Source: Biformimicrobium ophioploci (GTDB taxonomy: Bacteria > Pseudomonadota > Gammaproteobacteria > Pseudomonadales > Cellvibrionaceae). From it: DNA of 64,000 nt. The notes under the pieces were generated by a model. It saw only the letters and a list, made by a program, of their open reading frames with translations, made no database searches and was not told where the DNA came from. The translations under genes were made by a program, and so were the position numbers. Position 1 is the stretch's first letter, and the number at the start of each line of letters is the position of its first letter. This document shows, piece by piece, positions 63,428-64,000 of this stretch. The stretch is taken from the NCBI RefSeq assembly GCF_030270605.1, contig NZ_BSYJ01000004.1, positions 310,001-374,000 on the forward strand, in the 5' to 3' direction.

Positions 63428-64000
63428 ATGGAGTTCTTCCATCGGATCGAGGCGGCGCTGGCCGCGTTCGCATCGTTTGTATGGGGTACACCGCTACTGG
63501 TGCTGCTGGTGGGCGGTGGCCTGTACCTGCTGCTGTACTCGCGCCTCAAGCCTTACCGCCACATGGGCCACGCGGTCGCGATCCTGCGTGGCCGCTACGA
63601 CGACCAGCGCGATCCGGGCCAGATTTCCCATTCGCGCGCACTTTCCACTGCGCTGTCAGGCACCCTGGGCCTGGGTAATATCTCCGGTGTGGCCATCGCC
63701 ATTGCCGTGGGTGGCCCGGGCGCGATCTTCTGGATGTGGATCACGGCCATCGTCGGCGTGGCGACCAAATTTTATACAGCCTCCCTGGCCGTGATGTTCC
63801 GCGGCAAAGACAGTGCCGGCGAGCTGCAGGGCGGTCCCATGTATGTAATCCGCGAGGGCCTGGGCAAGCGCTGGATGCCGCTGGCGGTGCTGTTCTGCGT
63901 GGCCGGTTTGTGCGGCAACCTGCCGGTATTCCAGGCCAATCAGACCGTGCAGCTGCTGCGCGAATCCTTTGCCGTACCCATGGGGCTGGTCGGCGAGGGC
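63428..64000 (+). CDS. AGCS alanine/glycine:sodium symporter (5' part, cut by window end)
   Basis: The open frame from ATG 63428 runs to the last base (191 codons) with no stop. It encodes an N-terminal helix, then HSRALSTALSGTLGLGNISGVAIAI, GGPGAIFWMW and GGPMYVIREGLGKRW, which are signatures of the alanine or glycine:cation symporter (AGCS/DagA) family. Full members have 450-550 residues, so most of the protein lies beyond the window. AAAGGG precedes the start. Confidence 0.92.
   Translation, partial: MEFFHRIEAALAAFASFVWGTPLLVLLVGGGLYLLLYSRLKPYRHMGHAVAILRGRYDDQRDPGQISHSRALSTALSGTLGLGNISGVAIAIAVGGPGAIFWMWITAIVGVATKFYTASLAVMFRGKDSAGELQGGPMYVIREGLGKRWMPLAVLFCVAGLCGNLPVFQANQTVQLLRESFAVPMGLVGEG

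Overview
The window looks like a chromosomal segment of a marine, polysaccharide-degrading gammaproteobacterium, most like Cellvibrionales such as Microbulbifer. This is inferred from gene content and moderately high GC: four TonB-dependent receptors, lipoprotein GH3 enzymes of the ExoP type, a secreted multidomain PHB-depolymerase-like esterase, LytS/LytTR pairs and a GDSL autotransporter. No rRNA, tRNA, CRISPR array, integrase or transposase was seen.

Positions 97-27500 look like one catabolic island. It encodes three alpha/beta hydrolases, an MFS carrier, an SSS-type hybrid sensor kinase, two TonB-dependent receptors, four double-domain SnoaL/NTF2-like proteins, two dehydrogenases (SDR and HisD-like), a LacI regulator, an HpcH/HpaI aldolase, a fuconolactonase-type amidohydrolase, a bicupin and an SSS symporter. 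A TPR-sulfotransferase and a frameshifted MFS gene lie at its right edge. A pseudopalindrome with consensus TGnnTTCGAAnnCA and a central CG recurs upstream of the transcription units at 8663(+), 12944(-), 13147(+), 18010(+) and 27163(-). A weaker copy lies at 15491. Several copies overlap a TTGACT -35 box. The LacI gene at 14411 is the obvious candidate repressor. Together this suggests a LacI-controlled pathway for uptake, de-esterification, oxidation and aldol cleavage of a substrate I cannot name. It is the best candidate here for an undescribed system.

Positions 28880-31069 encode a secreted PHB-depolymerase-family esterase with thrombospondin type 3 repeats. Positions 31520-57336 form a beta-glucan utilisation locus: two paralogous TonB-dependent receptors, two FHS-type sugar transporters, three GH3 enzymes, a GH5 with a CBM6, a DUF4380 protein, a CBM9-like protein, a free-standing ExoP C-terminal domain protein, and two LytS/LytTR two-component pairs, one in each half. 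One GH3 lacks the ExoP C-terminal domain, and the free-standing protein that matches it lies two genes downstream.

Positions 57473-64000 are more housekeeping-like: a DUF481 outer-membrane protein, a RimB-like retropepsin beside a RimK ligase fused to an RCK_C (TrkA_C) domain, an SDR, an EstA-like GDSL autotransporter and the start of an AGCS amino-acid:sodium symporter cut by the window edge.

Non-coding features include three long hairpins at 2263-2640 that share a core of about 65 nt but have different, self-complementary outer arms, and several clear intrinsic terminators.
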